From the NCBI RefSeq assembly GCF_900105965.1, contig NZ_FNTV01000001.1:2976001-3040000 (forward strand): 64,000 nt of DNA, written 5' to 3'. How positions within the stretch are numbered: position 1 is the first letter of the stretch; the number at the start of each line of letters is the position of its first letter. The stretch comes from Arthrobacter alpinus (GTDB taxonomy: Bacteria > Actinomycetota > Actinomycetes > Actinomycetales > Micrococcaceae). The translations under genes were made by a program, and so were the position numbers. The notes beneath the pieces are model-generated. The model saw only the letters and a program-made list of their open reading frames with translations, had not been told where the DNA came from and ran no database searches. Positions 18,594 through 27,008 of this stretch are shown here, piece by piece.

Positions 18594-19559
18594 TGTCTTT
18601 CCTCCGGTTCATCAAGAGCAGGTAGATTCCGCTGGCGACCAGCAGGAAGAGCAGTAGCAGGACCGACATTGCGGCACCCGAACCGAAGTTCCAGGTCAGG
18701 AATGAAGCGTTGTAGATATGGAAGGAGATCAAGTCACCTGCCGGTGGCTGCGAGCCGCCGAACAAGACGAAGGGGGTGTTGAAGTCGTTGAAGGTCCACA
18801 GGAACATGACGAGGACAAGAACCATGTTGACCGGGCGCAGCATGGGCAAGGTGATGTGCCACCACTGGCGGAACGGCTTTGCACCGTCAACGGCCGATGC
18901 CTCGTACACATCGTTGGGGATGGACTGCAGACCAGCCATCAACATCAAGAACGCGAAGGGCCACAGGCGCCAAATGCCTACAACAACGACGGCGAGGAAC
19001 GCGTTGTCGCCGATCAACCAGAACGGCTTGTCCCGGGCAGGCCCAGGTTGTCGAACAGCAGGTGGTTAAGCGCTCCGCTGTCCTTTTGCAACATGAACTT
19101 CCAGGCGATGACACCCGCGTACATGGGCAAGGCGTAGGGAATCAGGAACAAGGTGCGGAAGATGGCGCGTCCGCGGAAGGTCTTCTGCAAGGCGACGCCG
19201 GCGGCCATTCCGAGGCTCCAGGAGATGCCGACCACCAAGATGGTGAATGCGGCGGTGATGCCGAATGATTTCAGTAATCCGAGCCCAACGGCGGAATCGA
19301 AGTCGAGGGCAACCTGGTAGTTCTTCAACCCAACGAAGGGGGCGTTTCCCCAGTTGGAGATGAACATCTTGGTGAGTTTGAGGAAGCTCATCCAGATTCC
19401 CGTGACCATGGGAACTACGTGGATGAAGAGCTCAAATATGACGGCTGGTGCCAGCAGCGCATAGGGCAACCACCAGCCGGCGCGACGGGGCTTGCGGGCT
19501 TTCCTTCCGGTGGCCCCGGCTGCGTGGCCGGATTTCTTTACGGCGGTGGATGCAGACAC
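18586..19559 (-). pseudogene. Carbohydrate ABC transporter permease (MalF-type), interrupted by a -1 frameshift
   Basis: Two adjacent minus-strand frames together encode one complete MalF-type permease of about 320 residues. The first part runs from near 19559 to a premature stop at 19014 after LFDNLGLPGT. The second part continues in another frame with KPFWLIGDNAF and contains the EAA loop PNDVYEASAVDGA. Restoring one G in the run at 19031-19037 gives LGLPGDKPFWLIGDN with no other change, so a single base is missing. The start is uncertain: GTG at 19559 or 19568, both after AGAAAGG. If real, the importer cannot work; if a base-calling error, this is an intact gene. Neighbours are a lipoprotein and MalG-type permease. 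Confidence 0.85.
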
Positions 19560-19730
19560 TGCGAACACGCACCTTTCTGAGAATGTTTGAAAAATGAAGG
19601 GGGCGGAGGACTCACGCCAGGTGAAGAACTGAATAGACCAACGGCTGAAGAAGACAAGCTGAGTTGGTGTGTGAGGCTGAGAGAAACCGGCTGGGCCCGT
19701 GCTTGGGACGAACTGTCTGGGACCACGCCG

Positions 19731-19857
19731 GCGAGGGCCCCAAGTTACGGGTCGCTCAGCAAGCCAATCCTGGGTGGAACCGGTTGGGCCCACGGCTCCG
19801 AGGGCCCCAAGCTACGGGTCGCTCAGCGACCCGTAGCTTGGGAGGAGCCGGGGACTA
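19731..19857. repeat. Gene-end repeats, copies B and C, with 18-bp hairpin
   Basis: GAGGGCCCCAAG(T/C)TACGG followed by GTCGCTCAGC occurs twice, near 19733-19760 and 19798-19826. The second copy contains a perfect inverted repeat: CCCAAGCTACGGGTCGCT (19806-19823), one base, then its complement (19825-19842). It lies 13 bp after the stop of the binding-protein gene at 19855. The hairpin probably limits transcription from the abundant binding-protein gene into the permease genes. Confidence 0.6.
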
Positions 19858-21153
19858 GCTTGCTGCTTCGACCGCCTGCTGTGCGGTGGTCAGTGCTGCC
19901 TTGATGTCGTCCTTGGAGACGGTTCCGCCGGAGGCGATTGTGGCGAACATCTGGTTCATGGCCTTGCCTACGGTGCTCTCGAACTGGTCTTCAGCCGGTA
20001 CCAGGGGCAGGGGCTTGGACTTGTTTTCGTAGATGTCGGCGAAGGTCTTGGCCAGTTCTGCATCTTCGGTGAAGCTGGGGGTGACCCCGGCGAGAACTGG
20101 GAGGGCTGCGAACGGTTTGTCGAGTTCGGCCTGCGTGGTCTCGCTAGTCATGAATTTCACGAATTCCAGTGCGCCGTCCTTGTTCTTCGTGTTCTTGAAG
20201 ATGGACATGTTGATACCGGCAACCATGGTGGCTACGTCCTTGGCGCCTGACGGTGCGGGGAAGGCAACTACGCCAAATTCGTCGCTCTTCATGCCTTGGG
20301 AGTTGATGGAGCTGTTGGCGTTGCTCTGGCTCAGCACCATGCCAACCTTGCCGTTGGCAAAGTCGTTGACGGCCTGGGTTGCGTTGTCGTACTGGGCGTT
20401 GGCGGGGTCAACAACCTTGTCGGTTTGCATGAGGTCTAGGTAACGAGAGATGCCATCTACAACACCGTCTTCGGTGAACGTGGGCTTGCCTTCAGCATCG
20501 AAGAATTCTGCGTCGTTCTGGGCTGCGTTGATGAAAGCAAAGTGGGAGTTCTCGGTGTAGCTGCCGGCGGCCAAGGCGAAGCCGTGCTTGTCACCGGTTG
20601 TCAGCTTCTTGGCTGCTGCAACCATTTCTTCCCAGGTGGTGGGCGGGGTGAGACCGGCGTCCTTGAACATTGCCTTGTTGTAGTAAAGGCCGTAAGCCAA
20701 GCCGTACAGGGGTACGGAGGTGGGGTCTTCGCCGGGGACTCCACCGGTGTCCATGGCGGTTTTGACGAATTTGTCCTTGCCACCAATGGCGTCGAGGGCA
20801 GTTGAGTCGAAGGGCATGAACGCGCCGGTTGACTGCAGTGAGGCTGCCCAGGTATTGCCGATATTGAGGACGTCGGGTGCCTGACCCGAGGTGACAGCGG
20901 TCTGGATGCGGGTCTGGAGATCGTTCCAGCCGATGACTTCAAGGTTGACCTTGATGCCGGTCTCTTCCTCAAACTTCTTCAGCTGCGGTGTGAGAACTTC
21001 CTTGTCGTTGTCCAGGCTGGTGCCTTGGTTGCTGGCCCAGTAGGTCAGCGTCTTGCCGTCTGACTCGCTGGATGCGCTGTCGGCAGGTCCGCTACAACCG
21101 GTGAGGGCAAGTGCCGCGATGGCCGCTACCGCGGCAAAAGATCGAATTTTCAC
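19855..21153 (-). CDS. Extracellular sugar-binding lipoprotein of a CUT1 ABC importer
   Basis: A 432-residue solute-binding protein. The N-terminal signal peptide ends in a lipobox (ALALTGC), so it is a lipoprotein on the outer face of the membrane. The mature protein has family-1 binding-protein features such as ITVW-like strand TLTYWASNQG, the segment APDVLNIGNTWAASLQ and the hinge FAAGSYTENSH region. The GTG start at 21153 follows AAGGAAG; an upstream frame extension would cover the promoter. It is the first gene of the importer operon, followed by a hairpin and two permease genes. Its promoter at 21242-21278 has the common operator, so the substrate is likely the inducer source. Confidence 0.92.
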   Translation of the reverse strand: MKIRSFAAVAAIAALALTGCSGPADSASSESDGKTLTYWASNQGTSLDNDKEVLTPQLKKFEEETGIKVNLEVIGWNDLQTRIQTAVTSGQAPDVLNIGNTWAASLQSTGAFMPFDSTALDAIGGKDKFVKTAMDTGGVPGEDPTSVPLYGLAYGLYYNKAMFKDAGLTPPTTWEEMVAAAKKLTTGDKHGFALAAGSYTENSHFAFINAAQNDAEFFDAEGKPTFTEDGVVDGISRYLDLMQTDKVVDPANAQYDNATQAVNDFANGKVGMVLSQSNANSSINSQGMKSDEFGVVAFPAPSGAKDVATMVAGINMSIFKNTKNKDGALEFVKFMTSETTQAELDKPFAALPVLAGVTPSFTEDAELAKTFADIYENKSKPLPLVPAEDQFESTVGKAMNQMFATIASGGTVSKDDIKAALTTAQQAVEAAS

Positions 21154-21241
21154 TTCAATGACTTCCTTGTCTGAGGGGATTAGCCCGGAAAAATCTTCAA
21201 ATCTCAGGTGTGGCGCAGGCCATACCGAGGACGTGAATCCC

Positions 21242-21279
21242 AACCTAGACGAACTTATGACGAGCGTCAATCAAAAGTC
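21242..21279 (-). promoter_or_regulatory. Promoter with regulon operator, ABC importer operon
   Basis: On the minus strand -35 TTGACG (21265-21270), 17-bp spacer and -10 TAGGTT (21242-21247). The dyad arms ACTTTTGA and TCATAAGT, 10 bp apart, span 21253-21278 and enclose the -35. Identity with the copy at 17543-17568 is 24 of 26 positions. Confidence 0.78.
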
Positions 21280-21478
21280 GGGAAATTAATAAATTCTTAT
21301 GGCTTCATGACCGCCTAATCGCGCACCGTAGCCCAGCAAAATGGCAGGCCCAGTGAATTGAATCGAGTAAGAATCCTTGGTTTCTAGGCTTTTTTGACGC
21401 TCCACCTACAACGAGATGCGTAGCACTGAACCGGTTAACTTAAGTAGCGAAATCGTTACATCCACCGATTCGTGCGAC

Positions 21479-22534
21479 CTAGCTGCGCGCAGCAGCCAAG
21501 CTGGTCCGGCGTCGCAAGATACCCGCTGGCATGGGCACATTCGCCCGCTCGTGACCCTGAACAATATCCAGCAACAGCAGGGCTGATTGGCGGCCCAATT
21601 CACCAATATCGCGGTTGAGCGCTGCAACAGGCGGGGAGCTGAATTGGCACATAATTGAGTCGTCCCAACTGACCACGGAAACCTGCTCGGGCACGGAAAT
21701 TCCCAGTTTTTTCAGTCCGGCCAACCCACCCACGGCCATAAGATCGTTTCCGTAGAAAAGTGCAGTGGGAAAGTCTTTCGAGGCAGGATCCAGACCCGCC
21801 ATCAGCGCAATGGTGGCCATCTCCCCGTCGGCCGCGGTGTAATCCGACGCCGTGACAACGGCGGAGATCCCCAACGCTTGCGCATGATCCACGACGGCGG
21901 CGCTCCTGGCACGCTCGTGCCCCAGCGTCGGCAGGCCCGAAATGTAACCGATTCGGCGGTGTCCCAGCTCATGCAGCGCCTGGACCACTGTGGCCGCATC
22001 GGCCGATTGGTCCACAACGGTTGCTGCACTTCGGGTTGCGAGTGCCCGGGTGCCGCCCACAACAACGAAGGGCAGGCCAAGATCGTTCAGCAACTGACCG
22101 CGGGGATCGTTGCTGCTCTCATCGAAAAGCAGGACCCCATCCACGCGGCCCTCCCCCACCCACCTGCGGTACACGGCCAGGTCCCGACGTTCGGTTGCAC
22201 AGTCACCGGCAGTGTCCGGCGCAACTATCCGCAGCATGAGGTTTTGTTCGCGCTCACCCAGGACCGCCTCGATGCCCGCCAAAACACTCAGGTAGAAAGG
22301 CTCGGAACCCACGTGGGCAGGGTCGCGCAATAGGACAATGCCAATGGTTTCACTGCGCGATTGTGACAACGCCCGGGCACTTGAACTGGGGTACCAGCCC
22401 AGCGCCGCGGCCAACGCCAAGACCTTTTCACGCGTCTCCTCGCTAACTCCGGGCCGGCCGTTGAGCGCATAAGAAACCGATGCCTTGGAGATGCCCAACT
22501 GCTGTGCCAGGGAAGTGATTGTCACGTTGGGCAT
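21479..22534 (-). CDS. LacI-family transcriptional regulator
   Basis: A 351-residue repressor. The N-terminal LacI helix-turn-helix reads ITSLAQQLGISKASVSYALN, then the hinge helix SSSARALSQSRS. A periplasmic-binding-protein-like effector domain follows (IGIVLLRDP, RIGYISGLP, FYGNDLMAVGGL). It lies 8 bp downstream of the ROK regulator gene in the same direction, so the two are co-transcribed. LacI proteins of this kind usually bind sugar effectors and repress adjacent sugar operons. The 26-bp operator of this locus is a candidate target, although its AT-rich arms are not the classical LacI form. Which of the two regulators binds it cannot be decided here. Confidence 0.92.
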   Translation of the reverse strand: MPNVTITSLAQQLGISKASVSYALNGRPGVSEETREKVLALAAALGWYPSSSARALSQSRSETIGIVLLRDPAHVGSEPFYLSVLAGIEAVLGEREQNLMLRIVAPDTAGDCATERRDLAVYRRWVGEGRVDGVLLFDESSNDPRGQLLNDLGLPFVVVGGTRALATRSAATVVDQSADAATVVQALHELGHRRIGYISGLPTLGHERARSAAVVDHAQALGISAVVTASDYTAADGEMATIALMAGLDPASKDFPTALFYGNDLMAVGGLAGLKKLGISVPEQVSVVSWDDSIMCQFSSPPVAALNRDIGELGRQSALLLLDIVQGHERANVPMPAGILRRRTSLAAARS

Positions 22535-22542
22535 GGGAATTC

Positions 22543-23790
22543 CTAAGGCTGTTGCTGGACTAGAAGTTCCACACTTGCTGGTGAAAGGATGTGGTCGATG
22601 ACCATGTGCCCGGCACCTAGGACGCCCGCGTGCCCGCCTGCCATCGACTGCACAATGCGCAATCTGGCCGTTGCAAGCGGAAGCGAACGTTGGTACACAA
22701 TCTCGCGCACCCCGGCCATGAGGTATTCACCAGCAGAGGAAAGGCCTCCGCCAATCACAATGACGGAGGGATTCAAGAGGTTCACGCTCGCGGCAAGCAC
22801 ATCCCCCACATCGCGTCCGGCCTGTCGCATGGCGGCAATGGCGGCCAGATTTCCGCGCCTTGCCAGCTCGAGGACGTCCTCGGCTGTTGCTGCCGGAACT
22901 CCTGCCGCGGCCAGCGACGACGCCACGGCCGGGCCCGATGCCATGGCTTCCAGGCAACCGATATTCCCACAGCGGCACATCACATCACCGCCACGAGGAA
23001 CGCGCACGTGCCCAATATCCCCGGCCGTTCCGTCGGCTCCTCGCTGAAGCAGCCCGCCGCTGATGATGCCGGCACCAATACCGGTGGCCACCTTTATGAA
23101 GAGTAAATTCTCGACGTCGGGCCAGTAGGAGGCGCGTTCTCCCAGTGCCATGATGTTGACGTCGTTGTCCACCAGAACGTCTACATCAAAGCGATTCTGA
23201 ACGTACGCTGGCACATCAAAGCCATCCCACCCGGGCATGATGGGCGGGCTGGCCGGCTTGCCTGTGGAGTGCTCCACCGGCCCCGGCAGACCGATGCCGA
23301 TCCCCACGAGCTCGCGTTCATGGCGCCCGGCCGTAGCGAAAATCTGGCCGCACAGTTCAAGCATTTGATCCAACACTGGCGTTGGCCCGGCAGCAATGTC
23401 GATGTCTTCGCGGACCTCGCTCAGCACAGCGCCACGAAGGTCCAGCAACGCCACGAGCATGTGCGTGGCCCCTACGTCCACGGCCAAGATGACGCGTGCG
23501 GAAGGCTGAAAAGCAAAGCGCGACGGCGGCCGCCCACCTGAGGAGACTGCCTCACCGGCAGGACCGATGAGTCCGGCTGCACTCAGGGCATCAATGCGGG
23601 CAGCAACGGTGGAGCGGGCCAATCCGGTGATGGTGGCTAGTTCCGCCCGGGTCCTGGCGCGCCCATCGCGCAAAAGTTGAAATACGTCGCCGGCGCGGGA
23701 CTGCCCGTACGGCTGACCGGCAGAATCAGGGCTGTCGGCAGTGCTTGGCGACTCCCTGCGCGACTGGGGCAATCCTGGTGACTTTGGCAT
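22543..23790 (-). CDS. ROK-family transcriptional regulator (NagC/XylR type)
   Basis: A protein of about 415 residues. A winged helix-turn-helix begins near residue 30 (GDVFQLLRDGRARTRAELA then GLARSTVAARIDAL). The ROK sugar-kinase-like domain begins with ILAVDVGATHMLVALLDL, includes GIGLPGPVEH and GADGTAGDIGH, and has the zinc motif CRCGNIGCLEA. The start is uncertain: ATG at 23790 or 23808. A longer start at 23844 would lie upstream of the predicted transcription start. The gene is divergent from the isomerase operon; the shared operator covers both promoters, so autoregulation is likely. It may sense the free sugar or a phosphorylated product. Confidence 0.9.
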   Translation of the reverse strand: MPKSPGLPQSRRESPSTADSPDSAGQPYGQSRAGDVFQLLRDGRARTRAELATITGLARSTVAARIDALSAAGLIGPAGEAVSSGGRPPSRFAFQPSARVILAVDVGATHMLVALLDLRGAVLSEVREDIDIAAGPTPVLDQMLELCGQIFATAGRHERELVGIGIGLPGPVEHSTGKPASPPIMPGWDGFDVPAYVQNRFDVDVLVDNDVNIMALGERASYWPDVENLLFIKVATGIGAGIISGGLLQRGADGTAGDIGHVRVPRGGDVMCRCGNIGCLEAMASGPAVASSLAAAGVPAATAEDVLELARRGNLAAIAAMRQAGRDVGDVLAASVNLLNPSVIVIGGGLSSAGEYLMAGVREIVYQRSLPLATARLRIVQSMAGGHAGVLGAGHMVIDHILSPASVELLVQQQP

Positions 23791-23846
23791 CCCCAATAAA
23801 TAACACATGGGCTTCCAACTGTCACAATTCTTTAGATCGGTCATTA

Positions 23847-23890
23847 AATACAAACTTTTGCTTGACCATCGTCAAAAGTTCCCATAAGTT
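23847..23890. promoter_or_regulatory. Divergent promoters sharing one regulon operator
   Basis: Plus strand: -35 TTGACC (23862-23867), 17 bp, -10 TAAGTT (23885-23890) for the isomerase operon. Minus strand: -35 TTGACG (23870-23875), 17 bp, -10 TGTATT (23847-23852) for the ROK-LacI pair. Both -35 boxes lie in one dyad with arms ACTTTTGC and TCAAAAGT, N10 (23854-23879). Confidence 0.75.
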
Positions 23891-23928
23891 GATCTGGAAC
23901 ACACATTCATGCCTTTCAGGAGTTCCCA

Positions 23929-24663
23929 ATGACGTATTCTCTGCAGCTGTACACCGTTCGCAAGCCCCTCGAAGAAGATCTGCCCGGCACCATTGCCCGC
24001 GTGGCAGAGCTTGGCTTCACCAAGGTTGAGCCCTACAACTTCGTTGCCACGGCCGACGCCTTGGCCGCAGCCTTTGCCGAAAACGGCATCACAGCCCCTT
24101 CAGGCCACGCCCCGCTGCTCAAGGATGACCAGGACGAGATCTTCGCCGCCGCCAACAAGTTGGGCATCACCACAGTGATTGATCCCTTCATCCCGGCCGA
24201 TCAGTGGCAAACCGCAGAAGACATCCAGAAGATTGCAGACGGCCTCAACGCCGCAGCGAAGAAGGGCGCCGAATACGGCGTCCGCGTGGGTTACCACAAC
24301 CATGCCTGGGAGCTGGAGTCCAAGATCAACGGCACCAGCGCCCTGGAATACTTTGAGACCCTGCTGGATCCGGAACTTGTTCTCGAAGTGGACACGTACT
24401 GGGTTTCCGTTGGCGGCGCCAACGCCGTTGACGTCCTGACCAGCCTCGGCGAGCGCGTCAAGTACATCCACATCAAGGACGGCCCCCTGACCACCGACAA
24501 TCTGGCGCAACTTCCCGCCGGCCAGGGCAAGGTCCCGGTCTGGGACGTCATTGAAGCCGCCAAGTCCTTGGAAGTTGGCGTCGTTGAATTCGATGACTAC
24601 GCGGGCGATATCTTTGAAGGCATCGCTGAAAGCCTCGCCTTCCTCAATGCAGGAAAGGCCTGA
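23929..24663 (+). CDS. Sugar isomerase/epimerase-fold (AP-endonuclease-2 family) protein, 244 aa
   Basis: A TIM-barrel protein of the xylose-isomerase-like superfamily. Metal-binding and active-site segments are visible: FTKVEPYNF near residue 30, VGYHNHAWELE near 120, VLEVDTYWVSVGG near 155 and IHIKDGPL near 180. Members isomerise or epimerise sugars; some homologues in C3-oxidation pathways eliminate or hydrate 3-keto-glycosides. The ATG follows AGGAG. It is the first gene of a plus-strand operon with two Gfo/Idh dehydrogenases and a second isomerase-fold protein. The operon promoter bears the regulon operator. The exact reaction is not predictable from sequence alone. Confidence 0.88.
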   Translation: MTYSLQLYTVRKPLEEDLPGTIARVAELGFTKVEPYNFVATADALAAAFAENGITAPSGHAPLLKDDQDEIFAAANKLGITTVIDPFIPADQWQTAEDIQKIADGLNAAAKKGAEYGVRVGYHNHAWELESKINGTSALEYFETLLDPELVLEVDTYWVSVGGANAVDVLTSLGERVKYIHIKDGPLTTDNLAQLPAGQGKVPVWDVIEAAKSLEVGVVEFDDYAGDIFEGIAESLAFLNAGKA

Positions 24664-24669
24664 TCCCCC

Positions 24670-25776
24670 ATGGCAAAGACAGGACCCGTAGGCGTTGCCT
24701 TCATCGGCGCCGGAAACATCAGCAAGCAGTACCTGGACAACCTGACCAAGTTCCCCGACGTCAAGGTACTTGTCATTGCGGACCTCTTTGAGGAAGCCGC
24801 AGCCGCCCGCGCAGCCGAGTACGGCGTCGAAATTTCCGGCGGTGTGGACGTAGCCCTGAACCACCCCGACGTTGAAATCATCGTGAACCTGACCATCCCG
24901 GCGGCCCACGTTGAGGTTGCCACGGCAGCGATCAAGGCAGGCAAGCACGTCTGGACGGAAAAGCCGTTCTCCCTGGACCGCGAAAGTGGCTTGGGACTCT
25001 TGAAGGAAGCACAGGCTGCAGGCCTCCGCTTGGGTTGCGCCCCTGACACCTTCCTTGGTGCAGGCCTGCAGACGGCTCGCCGCCTGATCGACGCCGGCGA
25101 AATCGGTACGCCGCTCACGGCACTGACCATGTTCCAGTCCCCCGGCCCGGAGTCATGGCACCCGAACCCGGCATTCCTCTTCCAGGAAGGCGCCGGCCCG
25201 CTGTTCGACATGGCTCCTTACTACCTGACAGCGCTGGTTCAGGCCTTTGGCCCAATCGCCAAGGTGGCCGCCGTGGGAAATACCGCATTCCCCACGCGCA
25301 CCATCGGCTCCGGCCCGAAGGAAGGCGAGGTGTTCGACGTCGAGGTTCCCACCCATGTCAGCGCCATTGCCCAGTTTGAATCCGGCGCATCCTCACACAG
25401 CGTCTACAGCTTCGAGTCACCCAAGGCCCGTATGGGATTTGTGGAGATCACGGGCACCGAGGGCACCATCTCCTTGCCCGACCCGAACAACTTCGACGGC
25501 GACATCAAGCTGTGCAAGCGCGGCGAAGATGACTGGACGTCCATCCCGGCAACCGGTCCCGCCGATGGCCGCGGCCTGGGCGTACTGGACATGGCCCGCT
25601 CCATCCGTGCCGGTGTTCCGCACCGTGCCACGGGCGAGCTGGCCTATCACGTCCTGGACGCCATGGTGTCCATCTCCGAGTCCGTGGACAGCGGCGAATT
25701 CGTTCAGGTCACCAGCACGGCTCCGACCTCCGAGCCCGTTCCGGTGGACTGGAACCCCGCCGCAGCAACCCTTTAG
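24670..25776 (+). CDS. Gfo/Idh/MocA-family oxidoreductase
   Basis: A 368-residue NAD(P)-dependent sugar oxidoreductase. The nucleotide-binding strand is GVAFIGAGNISKQY at residues 8-21 and EKPFSLD near 100. The C-terminal alpha/beta domain includes GAGPLFDMAPYYLTALV, corresponding to the family's substrate-site segment, and an internal ITGTEGTISLPDPN strand. It starts 6 bp after the preceding isomerase-fold gene, so the two are translationally close. Within a 3-keto-glycoside scheme it could be the oxidising or the reducing partner. It differs clearly from the other two dehydrogenases of the cluster, which argues for separate reactions rather than duplication. Confidence 0.9.
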   Translation: MAKTGPVGVAFIGAGNISKQYLDNLTKFPDVKVLVIADLFEEAAAARAAEYGVEISGGVDVALNHPDVEIIVNLTIPAAHVEVATAAIKAGKHVWTEKPFSLDRESGLGLLKEAQAAGLRLGCAPDTFLGAGLQTARRLIDAGEIGTPLTALTMFQSPGPESWHPNPAFLFQEGAGPLFDMAPYYLTALVQAFGPIAKVAAVGNTAFPTRTIGSGPKEGEVFDVEVPTHVSAIAQFESGASSHSVYSFESPKARMGFVEITGTEGTISLPDPNNFDGDIKLCKRGEDDWTSIPATGPADGRGLGVLDMARSIRAGVPHRATGELAYHVLDAMVSISESVDSGEFVQVTSTAPTSEPVPVDWNPAAATL

Positions 25777-25789
25777 GAATCCTACGACT

Positions 25790-26998
25790 ATGACCTCCCC
25801 TCAAACATCCGGCACCCGCCCCCTCGGCGTGGCCGCCATTGGCTACGCCTTCATGGGACAAGCCCACTCCAACGCATGGCGCACCGTTGCCAACCACTTC
25901 GACGTCCCTGACTTTGAACAAAAGGTTCTCGTAGGACGGGATGCCGTGGCCGTTGCTGCCGCCGCAAAGAAGTATGGCTGGAGTGAATCCGCCACTGATT
26001 GGCGGGAGGTCATAACGCGGGACGACATCGACATCGTCGATATTTGCGCCCCGGGATGGCTCCACGCAGAAATTGCGACGGCGGCACTCGCCGCAGGCAA
26101 GCACGTGCTGGTTGAGAAGCCGCTAGCCAACTCCTTGGCCGAGTCCGAGTCCATGGTTGCCGCGGCCCAGGCAGCGCGCAATGTTGGCGTACGCTCCATG
26201 GTCGGCTTCAACTACCGGAGGGTGCCGGCCCTGGCGCTGGCCCGCAAACTCATCGACGAAGGCGAGTTGGGCACTGTCCGTCAGGTCCGCGCGTCGTACC
26301 TGCAGGACTGGCTGGCCGACAGCGAAGCCCCCATGACGTGGCGGCTTCGCAAGGAAACCGCGGGATCGGGCGCCCTGGGCGACATTGCCTCTCACGCCAT
26401 CGATCAGATCCAGCACCTGCTCGGCGACACCGTCACGGCCGTTTCCGGCAAGTTGCACACCTTCACCACCGAGCGTCCTGGTCCGGACGGGATCGAGCCT
26501 GTCACGGTCGACGACGCCGTGTGGGCAACGCTGTCCATGGCGGGCGGAGCCATGGCAAGCGTTGACGTTTCACGCGTGGCACTGGGACAGAAGAATGCCC
26601 TGCGCGTAGAGGTTTATGGCACGGCCGGGTCACTAACCTTCAACCTGGAAAACCCCAACGAGCTGTACTTCCTCAACGGCACCGAGCCCATTGAGGTTCA
26701 GGGATTCCGACGCATCCTTGTCACGGAACCCGAACACCCCTATATTTCAGGGTGGTGGCCGCAGGGACATGTGATTGGCTGGGAGCACAGCTTTACCCAC
26801 CAGATTCGCGACTTCCTCCACAGCATCGCCGACGGAACCGATCCGTCACCGTCATTCGAGGAAGGACTCGGTGTCCAGCAAGTACTGGCCGGCATCGAGG
26901 CCTCATCGGCGGCAGGCGGATTGACCGTCCCGGTAGTGGCTGTCGAAACCACCCCGGCGGTTGAGCCTGTCGAAACCCAACTCCTCCACAACTCTTAA
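25790..26998 (+). CDS. Gfo/Idh/MocA-family oxidoreductase, LgdA-like N-terminal motif
   Basis: A 402-residue member of the same superfamily, starting at ATG 25790 with AGGA about 11 bases before it. The N-terminal motif is [14 protein letters not shown], where the second glycine of the usual GxGxxG is alanine but the FMGxAHSxAW core is kept. EKPLANS is near 110 and [17 protein letters not shown] near 200. Dehydrogenases that oxidise levoglucosan and similar glycosides at C3 share the FMGxAHS core, as I recall the family; this is not a proof of substrate. It is the third gene of the operon, 14 bp after the previous one. It is the best candidate for the primary glycoside dehydrogenase. Confidence 0.88.
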   Translation: MTSPQTSGTRPLGVAAIGYAFMGQAHSNAWRTVANHFDVPDFEQKVLVGRDAVAVAAAAKKYGWSESATDWREVITRDDIDIVDICAPGWLHAEIATAALAAGKHVLVEKPLANSLAESESMVAAAQAARNVGVRSMVGFNYRRVPALALARKLIDEGELGTVRQVRASYLQDWLADSEAPMTWRLRKETAGSGALGDIASHAIDQIQHLLGDTVTAVSGKLHTFTTERPGPDGIEPVTVDDAVWATLSMAGGAMASVDVSRVALGQKNALRVEVYGTAGSLTFNLENPNELYFLNGTEPIEVQGFRRILVTEPEHPYISGWWPQGHVIGWEHSFTHQIRDFLHSIADGTDPSPSFEEGLGVQQVLAGIEASSAAGGLTVPVVAVETTPAVEPVETQLLHNS

Positions 26999-27008
26999 GG
27001 ACCGACCC

